Shown piece after piece: positions 17,801-24,520 of a stretch of 64,000 nt of DNA. The DNA comes from Jejuia rubra. Lineage in GTDB: Bacteria; Bacteroidota; Bacteroidia; Flavobacteriales; Flavobacteriaceae. The first letter of the stretch is position 1; every line of letters starts with the position of its first letter. The DNA lies in NCBI RefSeq assembly GCF_042684665.1, contig NZ_JBHULY010000024.1, positions 13,631 through 77,630 on the forward strand. Direction: 5' to 3'. The notes beneath the pieces were generated by a model. That model was not told where the DNA came from, searched no databases, and saw only the letters and a program-made list of their open reading frames with translations. Made by a program: the position numbers and the translations under genes.

Positions 17801-18148
17801 TCCGTCAGGAATAATCGGATGATGGAACTGCGTAATTTGAATATTCTTTGGATTATCCGGGTACTCGTAATGTTTTCGGTCCCAGGAGATTACTTCGTTT
17901 TCAAAAGTAGATTTTACAGCTTTTCCAAAATAAATCGCTTTGGTAATAGCCTCCTTGTTTATGGCCGGTAGTACGCCCATTTGTCCCGTACAAACAGGAC
18001 AGATATGTAGATTTGGAGTCTCCGTTTCAACATTTGGGCAGGAACAAAACAACTTGGTTTTCGTGTTCAGGCGCACGTGGGTTTCCAGTCCGATAACCAG
18101 TTCCAACTCGTGCTTTTTTAACAGTTCATTTAATTGTTCCAGTTCCAT
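14801..18148 (-). CDS. gatB-aspS: Bifunctional GatB / aspartyl-tRNA synthetase fusion
   Basis: A single 1115-codon frame. Residues 1-478 are GatB (LVIGLETHVRLNTKTKLFCSC; GVPLIEIVTEPC; C-terminal GKASGKVIRQRILDAL-type tail). GatB binds tRNA and phosphorylates or amidates the Asp/Glu ester. Residues 479-511 are a polar linker rich in D, G, S, K and T. Residues 520-1115 are a bacterial-type AspRS with an OB fold (AGWVSSVRDHGELMF), motif 2 FRDEDSRGDRQPEFTQ, a GAD-like insert and motif 3 GGIAWGVDRLMMIL. H552 in VRDHGEL sits where Pseudomonas aeruginosa AspRS has H31, a residue linked to acceptance of tRNA(Asn). Together the halves could charge tRNA(Asn) with Asp and amidate it in one complex. Its ATG overlaps the gatA stop by one base. 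Fusions of this kind are known in some Flavobacteriia. No internal frameshift is visible. Confidence 0.95.
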   Translation of the reverse strand: MELEQLNELLKKHELELVIGLETHVRLNTKTKLFCSCPNVETETPNLHICPVCTGQMGVLPAINKEAITKAIYFGKAVKSTFENEVISWDRKHYEYPDNPKNIQITQFHHPIIPDGQVSCFRNDGSQFTVNLTQVHIEEDAAKLMHEKNISLVDFNKAGVPLIEIVTEPCIRHIEDASIYAQYIQRIVQNLGISEANLEKGEFKSDVSVSLRRKRDYNLNPRTEIKNLNSFRFMVDALKEEVEKQLNYFLEHKEFRPDQTTVLFDADLKQTKTMRKKEFEADYRFISEPDLPFVNITNAIERIDVDTSALPFAVERILIGGGVLPQDAKFFTADALRSETFMTINKVINDPSFVAKTLVNNIGAEDYGDIHRIEHLIEIFQLFKEEKITSVLVQNAITSYLKDRTFDYNKYFEENTISDTKIDDAIKKVIVENEGIAYDIKSGNQGKAGILVGKVIGIIGKGASGKVIRQRILDALSGDDGSPMTEDGSGSDKTKETRTKNQEARAKDDDGMPEIPMVIKERYRTHKASDLSEASISEKATLAGWVSSVRDHGELMFIDLRDSSHEIFQVRLSRESFPNLDELVKLKPESVIMVTGEVVRRNPDDYNPSLRTGTIELETSELEILNLSKTLPFEIKRASKSNETVRFQYKYLDHRNDDVRRAIVNRHKVIKLMRDMLDEQEFLEIETPILTAGTDEGAREFIVPTRKKAGSFYTLPQAPQQFKQILMVSGYEKYFQIARCFRDEDSRGDRQPEFTQLDIEMAYASMHEIIDLNTKLFNEIVRKIYGKKWILRPFEVLTYKEAMDNYGCDRPDLRFGLKLKDITNIVKDTTFQVFSKPIDEGGIVKCIKVSAKEQGSKRLSKGQIEKLTAIAQDHGLGGLAYIIVNENDLQSPIIKFLGEAIAENIIKTTNAQVGDVVFFSASDYETANKALDAVRQELGRMLRLINPKELRPAWVVDFPMFEKTEEGNWTFTHNPFSMPAVQDIEKHLNGKEEEIGSIIAQQYDLILNGYEIGGGSVRAHKPEILEATYKNMGYDKAEMLKSVGTMYQAFHYGAPPHGGIAWGVDRLMMILEKKASIREVMAFPKTGTSEDLLFGSPSPLSDKKVEEMNVRVIKK

Positions 18149-19548
18149 TATATCGTGTCTTTTAAGAAGTTAGCAAACTTCAAAACAAGTGCGTCGTTTC
18201 TTTTTGAAGCGGTAATTTGTAGTCCGGTTTCAGTGCCTTGGGGTACCGTTAAAGTTGGCAGTTGCCCCAAGCTAAATCCAACCGTGTAAGCATCGGATAA
18301 ATACATCGCCAATGGGTCTTTCAGGCTGTCCCCAATTTTCGGCGGGGCACTTGGAGTTACAGGTGATAATATCACATCCACCTCCTCAAAATCTTTTTCA
18401 AAATTTGCGCTGATGGCATCCCTTAAGGCCAATCCCTTTAAATAAATTTCATCCGAAAACCCTTGGGACAATACTTGGTTGCCCCCAACAATGCGGCGTT
18501 TGGTTTCTTCTGAAAAATTCTCGGAACGGGTAACCGAATAAGTCTCTTTTAAATTATCGGCTTCAATACGATTCCCATAATTCGTACCATCCAGTCGGGA
18601 AAGGTTGGATGCGGTTTCTGCCATGGCCAACGTGTAATACGTAGACACCAAAGTATTCGATTCAAAAAAGTCCAAAGCCTTCACTTCGATGCCTTTTGCT
18701 TCAATTTTTTCAATTGCACCTAAAAAATCAGCTTTAATTTTGGCGTCAATAGCTTCGCTTGCAATAAAGTTTTTGAAATAGCCTACGGTTTTTATGCTTT
18801 CAGAATTTGAAATGTTTTCTTCTGAAATTTCTTCCGAAGCATAAGTAGTTTGGTCCTTCACGTCATGACCGCTCATCACATTCAGCACAATCCGAATATC
18901 CTCAATAGTTTTTGCAATTGGCCCCACACAATCTGTGGACGAGGCATAGGCCATCAAACCGTAACGCGAAATGCGCCCATAAGTGGGTTTCAAACCATAA
19001 ACACCGTTATATCCAGCCGGTTGCCGTACAGATCCTCCCGTATCACCCCCAATGGAAAATACTGTAAAATCCTTGGCCACGTTTACGGCCGAACCGCCAC
19101 TGGAACCGCCACCCACTAATTCAGGGTTTTTGGCATTTTTCACCGCGCCAAAAATGGTGTTTTCACTGGAAGACCCGTGTCCAAAACTGTCACAATTTTC
19201 CTTTACCAACGGAATCGCGCCAGCATCCAATAATTTTTGGATAGCCGTTGCTGTATAAGCCGATTTATAATTTTTCAACAAATCCGAACTGGCCGTCGTC
19301 AGCGTGCCCTGCACCATGTAAACGTCCTTAATGCCAAAGGGGATGCCCTCCAGCAAACCAATCGTTTCGCCGTTTGCAATTTTGGCATCCACTTTTTCGG
19401 CTAAATCCAAAGCCATGTCGTCCAACAAGGAATTCACCGTGTTATGGGAATTTGGCCGTAACCCCTCCAATTTTTCCTGAACCAAAGCGGTGCAGGTGAT
19501 GTCTCTGTTCACCAATTGCTGATGAATATGTCGTATCTTCGAATCCAT
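18148..19548 (-). CDS. gatA: Glutamyl/aspartyl-tRNA amidotransferase subunit GatA
   Basis: A 466-residue amidase-signature protein that hydrolyses glutamine to supply ammonia for GatB. The Ser-cisSer-Lys triad is visible as K74 (GIPFGIKDV), S149 (VGGGSSGGSAV) and S173 (GGDTGGSVRQP); the 75- and 24-residue spacings match characterised GatA proteins. Length is usual for the family. It starts two bases after the gatC stop and ends overlapping the gatB start, so the three genes are tightly coupled. Regulation is presumably through the Asn leader upstream of gatC. Confidence 0.95.
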   Translation of the reverse strand: MDSKIRHIHQQLVNRDITCTALVQEKLEGLRPNSHNTVNSLLDDMALDLAEKVDAKIANGETIGLLEGIPFGIKDVYMVQGTLTTASSDLLKNYKSAYTATAIQKLLDAGAIPLVKENCDSFGHGSSSENTIFGAVKNAKNPELVGGGSSGGSAVNVAKDFTVFSIGGDTGGSVRQPAGYNGVYGLKPTYGRISRYGLMAYASSTDCVGPIAKTIEDIRIVLNVMSGHDVKDQTTYASEEISEENISNSESIKTVGYFKNFIASEAIDAKIKADFLGAIEKIEAKGIEVKALDFFESNTLVSTYYTLAMAETASNLSRLDGTNYGNRIEADNLKETYSVTRSENFSEETKRRIVGGNQVLSQGFSDEIYLKGLALRDAISANFEKDFEEVDVILSPVTPSAPPKIGDSLKDPLAMYLSDAYTVGFSLGQLPTLTVPQGTETGLQITASKRNDALVLKFANFLKDTI

Positions 19549-19550
19549 AC

Positions 19551-19817
19551 CTAAGCGTCAATTACTTTTGAAACTACCAAATAGCCGTTCTTTTCCTTTG
19601 GAAAGTTTTCGATGATAATGTCCCTTTCGGCCTCAGAACTTGGAATCACAACGTCTTCTCTCAAATCATCCAAAGAAACCGCATTATTGTGGTGATTAAA
19701 GGCATTATTATTTGAAGTATCGGCATTTTTAATCACCTCAAACAATGCATTCACTGTTTCCGATGGCTTAGCGCCTTTAATGCTGGACAGCACGTCCACC
19801 GTCATAATTTTACCCAT
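19551..19817 (-). CDS. gatC: GatC-like amidotransferase subunit, N-terminally atypical
   Basis: The product has 88 residues (or 84 from the internal ATG at 19805, MTVDVLSS). The second half matches GatC: SLDDLREDVVIPSSEAERDIIIENFPKEKNGYLVVSKVIDA, including the LREDVV motif and the K-G-Y/F-V-KVI ending that wraps GatA. The first half lacks the usual LARLEF helix region. Instead it reads VIKNADTSNNNAFNHHNNAV, with seven Asn in 15 residues (31-45). GatC stabilises the GatA-GatB interface. The position as first gene of gatC-gatA-gatB supports the call more than the N-terminus does. The U-tract of the attenuator ends 18 bases before the ATG. Confidence 0.7.
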   Translation of the reverse strand: MGKIMTVDVLSSIKGAKPSETVNALFEVIKNADTSNNNAFNHHNNAVSLDDLREDVVIPSSEAERDIIIENFPKEKNGYLVVSKVIDA

Positions 19818-19838
19818 TTTTCAACTATTTAGATTAAA

Positions 19839-19866
19839 AAAAGCCTTCCGCAATTGGAAGGCTTTT
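19839..19866 (-). terminator. Attenuator terminator in front of gatC
   Basis: On the minus strand the stem AAAAGCCTTCC / GGAAGGCTTTT (11 bp, loop AATTGC) is followed by seven Ts (19842-19836), a strong intrinsic terminator. It lies between the Asn-rich leader peptide and gatC. Its CCTTCC arm can alternatively pair with the segment just after the leader stop codon. Confidence 0.85.
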
Positions 19867-19896
19867 CAATATTTTTACACAATAACCTTCCAATCC
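19853..19896 (-). promoter_or_regulatory. Antiterminator of the gat attenuator
   Basis: On the minus strand, ATTGGAAGG (19894-19886), directly after the leader stop codon, is perfectly complementary to CCTTCCAAT (19861-19853), which contains the 5' arm of the terminator. The two structures exclude each other. The same upstream segment can instead pair with the end of the leader coding sequence (AATCC at 19910-19906 with GGATT at 19896-19892). This gives the classical 1:2, 2:3, 3:4 arrangement of a ribosome-controlled attenuator. Confidence 0.75.
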
Positions 19897-19943
19897 TAGC
19901 ACGCAGGATTATTGAAATTATTATTGTTATTGTTGTTTTTCAT
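19896..19943 (-). CDS. Asn-rich leader peptide of the gat operon
   Basis: An ATG at 19943-19941 opens MKNNNNNNNFNNPAC followed by TAG. The 15-residue peptide has nine asparagines, with seven consecutive codons AAC AAC AAT AAC AAT AAT AAT. It starts about 14 bases after a −7 box and ends 30 bases before the terminator stem. Such a peptide has no plausible role of its own. Its position before antiterminator/terminator hairpins and the genes for tRNA-dependent Asn formation points to sensing of Asn-tRNA(Asn). There is no Shine-Dalgarno site, as expected for the phylum. It has not to my knowledge been described; that is inference. Confidence 0.8.
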   Translation of the reverse strand: MKNNNNNNNFNNPAC

Positions 19944-19957
19944 TGTATTTATCGGCT

Positions 19958-19989
19958 CAAAGATATGTAAATAATTATAGTCTGCTCAA
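19958..19989 (-). promoter_or_regulatory. Promoter of the gat leader and operon
   Basis: On the minus strand TTG (19989-19987), 21 bases, then TATCTTTG (19965-19958), a perfect TAnnTTTG −7 box. Transcription would start near 19952, about ten bases before the leader ATG. The stretch 19990-20206 holds no gene that I can support. Confidence 0.7.
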
Positions 19990-20206
19990 TTTAATTTACA
20001 CGGGGTTTCACTATTGCCAATTTCACAAAAAAATTGATTTTAATTTTGAAGTTTTAAACGGAATCGGGGTAATTGTTCGCTTTGAATTAAACCAAAGGTA
20101 TAATAAATTGTTAGTAAGAGTTGAAGGGTTTTAAAAATTATTAAGTTCGTCTTTTACAAATAAATTTAACAGTTTTCTTGCTTTGTCAAATTGCACATGT
20201 ATTACA

Positions 20207-20443
20207 TTAAGGCACCGGATCGTAACCTGAACCACCCCAAGGGTGGCAACTAAAAATACGTTTTATTGATAGCCAGCCCCCCTTAAACAAACCATGCTTT
20301 TCGAGGGCCTGCTTAGAGTAATTGGAGCATGTGGGTTGATATCTGCAAGTAGAGGGTGTAATCGGGGATATCAACGTTTGATAGACTTTGATAAGGAACA
20401 GGAAGGGTGCTATTATTACTTTTTTGAACACTTTGATCGTCAT
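20207..20443 (-). CDS. yidD: Membrane protein insertion efficiency factor YidD
   Basis: The product has 78 residues. It shows an N-terminal amphipathic/hydrophobic helix (VFKKVIIAPFLFLIKVYQTLISP), then the family core CRYQPTCSNYSKQALEKHGLFKGGWLSIKRIFSCHPWGGSGYDPVP with its conserved cysteines. YidD acts at the inner face of the cytoplasmic membrane and assists YidC-dependent insertion. The usual neighbours rnpA and yidC are absent; here it follows cysS on the same strand after a repeat-containing 93-bp gap. Confidence 0.93.
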   Translation of the reverse strand: MTIKVFKKVIIAPFLFLIKVYQTLISPITPSTCRYQPTCSNYSKQALEKHGLFKGGWLSIKRIFSCHPWGGSGYDPVP

Positions 20444-20480
20444 TCCTACGAAGGCAGGAAGCTATTTTAGGATTATATGG

Positions 20481-20525
20481 ATTCCGCATCACACTTCGAC
20501 TGCGCTCAGTGGGACAGTGCGGAAT
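20481..20525. repeat. Interspersed repeat with CTTCGACTGCGCTCAGT core
   Basis: The core CACTTCGACTGCGCTCAGTG is at 20492-20511, enclosed by inverted ends ATTCCGCA (20481-20488) and TGCGGAAT (20518-20525). The same core recurs near 31342-31362 (reverse), 39943-39962 and 47693-47712. It is non-coding and lies between cysS and yidD. Confidence 0.75.
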
Positions 20526-20536
20526 GACAGAAATGT

Positions 20537-22018
20537 TTAATTTAGGCTGAAGGTCGTCCCGTCTTTGCCGTCTTTTAAAACGATGCCAACAGCTGCAAGC
20601 TCATCACGGATTTTATCCGATAGGGCAAAGTCCTTATTGGCGCGGGCTTCTTGTCTCAGTTTTATCAAAACCTCAACAGCTCCGGACAGTTTGTCCGTAC
20701 CGTTGTCACCTTTAGTGCTGTTTTCCAAGCCAAGGATATCAAAGGCAAAGGTTTTTATGGTTTCGGAGAGCGTTGCTAAATCCTCCGCAGAAATGGTAGC
20801 ATTCCCATCTTTAATTTGGTTGATAAACTTAACGCCCTCAAACAAATTGGCAATAAGAATTGGGGTGTTGAAATCATCGTTCATGGCATTGTAGCAGGAT
20901 TGTTTCCAAACTTCGACATCAATGGATGATGTTGATGTAGGCCTTAAAGTATCTAAAAGATTGATAGCATCCATCAATTTCATAAACCCTTTTTCACTGG
21001 CTAGCAGGCCATCATCAGTCAAATCCAGAACGCTACGGTAATGGGCTTGGGCTACGAAAAACCGTATCACTCCCGGCGCAAAAGCTTTACTGAAAAAGTT
21101 GTTTTCGCCGGATAATAATTCATGAGGGTTAACAGTATTTCCAGTAGATTTTGACATTCTGGCGCCATTCAATTCCAACATGTTGGCATGCATCCAATAG
21201 TTGACCGGCGAACACCCTTTAGCGGCTTCGTTTTGTGCGATCTCACATTCATGATGAGGAAATTTTAAATCCATACCGCCACCATGTATATCAAACTTGT
21301 CGCCCAAATATTTGGTGCTCATGGCCGTACATTCTAAATGCCAACCAGGGAAACCATCGCCCCATGGAGAGGGCCAGCGCATAATATGTTGGGGCTCGGC
21401 TTTTTTCCAAAGTGCAAAATCTTGAGGGTTTTTTTTGTCGCTTTGGCCGTCTAAAGTACGCGTGTTATGAATCAGATCTTCAAGTACCCTTTTGCTTAGC
21501 TTACCGTATTGGCTGGTTTCATTAAACTTGTGCACGTCAAAATACACAGAGCCGTTGATTTCGTAAGCGAAATCATTTTCTATGATTTTACTTATTAATT
21601 CAATTTGCTCAATAATATGCCCAGTGGCGGTAGGTTCAATGCTAGGAGGGAGAAAATTGAATGTATTTAATACATCATGAAAATCTACCGTATACTTTTG
21701 AACGACTTCCATGGGCTCAATTTGCTCCAAACGTGCTTTTTTGGCCACTTTATCTTCACCGGAATCCTCATCATTTTCTAAGTGTCCCGCGTCCGTAATA
21801 TTTCTTACGTAACGTACTTTATAATCCAAATGTTTTAAGTATCGAAATACTATATCAAAGGACATAAACGTACGCACATTCCCTAAATGCACATAGCTGT
21901 AAACCGTAGGTCCACAAACATACATACCAACATGGCCGTCGTTTATGGGTTTGAATACTTCTTTTTTTCCAGTAAGAGAATTATATATCTTGATGGGGTT
22001 AGATTGGTATAACTGCAT
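20537..22018 (-). CDS. cysS: Cysteinyl-tRNA synthetase
   Basis: A 493-residue class I synthetase that charges tRNA(Cys). The HIGH-like motif is in CGPTVYSYVHLGNVRTF, with its zinc-binding Cys in MYVCGPTVY. The zinc ligand stretch GWHLECTAMSTKYLG and HGGGMDLKFPHHECEIAQNEA follow, and the KMSKS motif appears as ARMSKSTGN. Length is slightly above the usual 460 or so. It lies 40 bp downstream of folE on the same strand and may be cotranscribed with it. Confidence 0.96.
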   Translation of the reverse strand: MQLYQSNPIKIYNSLTGKKEVFKPINDGHVGMYVCGPTVYSYVHLGNVRTFMSFDIVFRYLKHLDYKVRYVRNITDAGHLENDEDSGEDKVAKKARLEQIEPMEVVQKYTVDFHDVLNTFNFLPPSIEPTATGHIIEQIELISKIIENDFAYEINGSVYFDVHKFNETSQYGKLSKRVLEDLIHNTRTLDGQSDKKNPQDFALWKKAEPQHIMRWPSPWGDGFPGWHLECTAMSTKYLGDKFDIHGGGMDLKFPHHECEIAQNEAAKGCSPVNYWMHANMLELNGARMSKSTGNTVNPHELLSGENNFFSKAFAPGVIRFFVAQAHYRSVLDLTDDGLLASEKGFMKLMDAINLLDTLRPTSTSSIDVEVWKQSCYNAMNDDFNTPILIANLFEGVKFINQIKDGNATISAEDLATLSETIKTFAFDILGLENSTKGDNGTDKLSGAVEVLIKLRQEARANKDFALSDKIRDELAAVGIVLKDGKDGTTFSLN

Positions 22019-22058
22019 TTGGTTTATTGATGAGTTATTCGTTTGGGACCGGATGTTT

Positions 22059-22736
22059 TTAAAATTGAGTATCTAACTTAATATAATCCAAAAACTCACG
22101 GCGCGTTGCCATATCTTTAAATTTTCCGCCAAATTCAGAGGTTACCGTGCTACTCTCTATGTCGCGAATACCTCTTGAATTAACGCAAAGGTGTTTTGCA
22201 TCAATTACACAGGCCACATCTTTTGTTCCTAGTACTTCTTGTAGTTCTTTTACAATTTGGATGGTTAATCGTTCTTGAACCTGCGGACGCTTTGCATAAT
22301 AGTCCACAATACGGTTCATTTTAGACAGTCCAACCACAGTGCCGTTAGAAATATAGGCCACATGTGCCCTACCAACAATTGGCAATAAATGATGCTCGCA
22401 GGTGGAATACACTGTGATATTCTTTTCTACTAGCATTTCACCGTATTTATATTTGTTTTCAAAAGTTGAGGCGCTTGGTCGTTTTTTGGGGTCTAATCCA
22501 CCAAAGATTTCGTTTACAAACATTTTTGCAACACGATTAGGCGTACCTCTTAAACTGTCATCAGTTAAATCCAAACCAAGAGTTTCCATAATATGGCGCA
22601 CATCATCTTTAATGATATCAATTTTTTCATCATTGGTCAATTTGAATGCATCGCTGCGCAGTGGGGTGTTTTCGCAAGAACCAATGTGTTCATCTCCGAA
22701 TGCATCAAAATCCTCTAAATTGTTATTGAACTTCAT
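22059..22736 (-). CDS. folE: GTP cyclohydrolase I
   Basis: The product has 225 residues from MKFNNNLEDFDAFGDE; an ATG three codons upstream is possible. The zinc site is visible in STCEHHLLPIVGRAHVAYI and, downstream, in DAKHLCVNSRGIRD. SKMNRIVDYYAKRPQVQERLT is the conserved substrate/allosteric segment. The enzyme forms 7,8-dihydroneopterin triphosphate from GTP, feeding folate and also queuosine precursors; folP and queE lie elsewhere in this window. The N-terminal 40 residues are acidic and variable. Confidence 0.95.
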   Translation of the reverse strand: MKFNNNLEDFDAFGDEHIGSCENTPLRSDAFKLTNDEKIDIIKDDVRHIMETLGLDLTDDSLRGTPNRVAKMFVNEIFGGLDPKKRPSASTFENKYKYGEMLVEKNITVYSTCEHHLLPIVGRAHVAYISNGTVVGLSKMNRIVDYYAKRPQVQERLTIQIVKELQEVLGTKDVACVIDAKHLCVNSRGIRDIESSTVTSEFGGKFKDMATRREFLDYIKLDTQF

Positions 22737-22857
22737 AATGATCAACTCAAAATTTAATTTGCAAAGATAAGCATTTCAATTTTCCTGCGCCTGGCCTTAG
22801 CAAATAATTAATATGTGGTTAGTCTCTATTGTTTTTCCCAAATTACACCAAAAAAAT

Positions 22858-22889
22858 AAAAGCCTGAGAATTTCAATACTCAAGCTTTT
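22858..22889 (-). terminator. Intrinsic terminator after the FadL-like gene
   Basis: The arms 22858-22868 and 22879-22889 form an 11-bp stem with one mismatch. On the minus strand it is followed by TTTTATTTTTTT. It lies 26 bases beyond the stop codon of the outer-membrane gene. Confidence 0.75.
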
Positions 22890-22914
22890 AAAATTATATG
22901 GAGACAAAGTATCT

Positions 22915-24489
22915 TTATATGTTAAAACCTAAGGTTAACGTAATGTTGGAGTTCTGTCTATCTATTGTAGTGGTGTCAATTAATCCAACACTATACAATG
23001 GCATTTCGTCCTCCCTTTCCCATCGGTCATAAGTAAGGTCCAATCTCGTGTTGCCAAAGTTGTAACCAAGACCCAATGAAAATCCGGTCAAATCACCAAT
23101 AGTTGTGCCATTTTCATAGGGGCTTTCTTCAAAGCGGTAACCGCCCCTAAAACTGAATTGCTTGTGCTTAAATTCACCCCCCAATCTATAAGTGCTGGCA
23201 TTGGCCAACATATTGTCAATATCTGCATTCAAATCTGGAAAATCGGCATCTGGTCTCAGCTTGGCACTACCATAGTTTTTGCGGGAATAATCAAAGCTCA
23301 CTAAACCAATATTGCCAAAAACATATGCGCCACTGGCCGTAATTTTTGCTGGAGTTTGTAATCGGTAAGCTGGATAAATATTTACAACCTGAGGGTTGAT
23401 GCTTTGTGTAAAGTCCAGTCCGTTGTCCACACCAGCGGTTCCAAGGAATTGGGTAGTTTCTTCTTCGATTCTATACCAAATAGGGGAATCGTAAGTTAAA
23501 CCAACTCGGAATTCATCAGTCAATTTCAAAATGCCTCCTATCTGAAATGAAAACCCTGTACCCGTAGTGGCCAAATTGTTTTCAAACTCTATAAAATTAA
23601 CATTTATTGCGTCAGGCGCTGGGTTCGGGTTATTCGAATTTCTTTCGAATAGCAGAGTAGAGCGCTCGTAATCTATGAAGTGTGAGTTGAAGTTTGCACC
23701 TATATATAAATTATCACCATATTGTGCTGAAAGATTCACAGCTATTTTTCCTGTGTAACCCGTGGAAATATAGGAATAATTATGATTGAAGTTGCCATCA
23801 AAAACATTTGCGAAATAAGAAGTATTTTCGTTCGCAGTGGTCTCCGGGTCCAAAATAAAAGATTCGTAACCTAAAAATGCCTGTTGGTGCGCAAAACCAA
23901 GATCATTCCCAATTGTAAAATATGCTTGATCTAAAGTTTCATTATCCAATGCCCGAATGTTTTCGAATCTCAGGCCATCTGCATAGCTGAAAAAATATCC
24001 AGCTATAGAATTGGCAGGAGCTCTAATAAAATTATCATCATCAACAAAAACTTCGTTATTAGTATTTGTGCCAGCGGCAACCCAACTATCGTCAAAAGAA
24101 TTTGTTCTATCATAAGCCACCCCAATACTAAACTTCTTCCAAGGAGAATTACTGGTGTTTCTAAATACAAACGAAGCCCCGCCTTGAAGAATGTCGAAAT
24201 GGGAATCATTGGTAGTACCCATTGTGCCAAAGTAGTTGGTATCATTATCAAATTCGGTGTTTCCTAAGGAAAAGGAGGCATGGCTTTGGCTAAACACTGC
24301 CGAACTGGCTGGGTTGATGCTTACCGCACTCATATCTCCGCCAAGTGCGCCAAAAGCACCGCTGAGTGCCCTAAAACGGGCTGTTCCTTGAATATTATCT
24401 TGAGAGTAACGCAAGGCGTCACTTAATTCCTGAGCGTAAATCGTAGACATAGATAGCAGACCTATGAACAGTAAATGGAGCTTTTTCAT
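22915..24489 (-). CDS. OmpP1/FadL/TodX-type outer membrane protein
   Basis: The product has 524 residues. The signal peptide is MKKLHLLFIGLLSMSTIYAQ. The mature N-terminus ELSDALRYSQDNIQGTARFRALSGAFGALGGDMSAVSINPASSAVF is the NPA-containing hatch/plug start typical of FadL-like proteins in Bacteroidota. Alternating beta-strand patterns fill the rest, and the C-terminus NITLTLGFNI is a plausible last barrel strand. Members carry long-chain fatty acids or other hydrophobic compounds through the outer membrane; the substrate here is unknown. It follows the Trp-rich lipoprotein gene on the same strand (31 bp gap), suggesting an operon of two envelope proteins. Confidence 0.85.
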   Translation of the reverse strand: MKKLHLLFIGLLSMSTIYAQELSDALRYSQDNIQGTARFRALSGAFGALGGDMSAVSINPASSAVFSQSHASFSLGNTEFDNDTNYFGTMGTTNDSHFDILQGGASFVFRNTSNSPWKKFSIGVAYDRTNSFDDSWVAAGTNTNNEVFVDDDNFIRAPANSIAGYFFSYADGLRFENIRALDNETLDQAYFTIGNDLGFAHQQAFLGYESFILDPETTANENTSYFANVFDGNFNHNYSYISTGYTGKIAVNLSAQYGDNLYIGANFNSHFIDYERSTLLFERNSNNPNPAPDAINVNFIEFENNLATTGTGFSFQIGGILKLTDEFRVGLTYDSPIWYRIEEETTQFLGTAGVDNGLDFTQSINPQVVNIYPAYRLQTPAKITASGAYVFGNIGLVSFDYSRKNYGSAKLRPDADFPDLNADIDNMLANASTYRLGGEFKHKQFSFRGGYRFEESPYENGTTIGDLTGFSLGLGYNFGNTRLDLTYDRWEREDEMPLYSVGLIDTTTIDRQNSNITLTLGFNI

Positions 24490-24520
24490 ATCGAATGTTT
24501 TTTCTTAGTAATTTTGAGAA

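Noticed and set aside
19943..20134. 63-codon plus-strand frame opposite the gat promoter
   Set aside because: Begins opposite the Asn leader and covers the gat promoter. Composition is not protein-like, and it has no promoter of its own.
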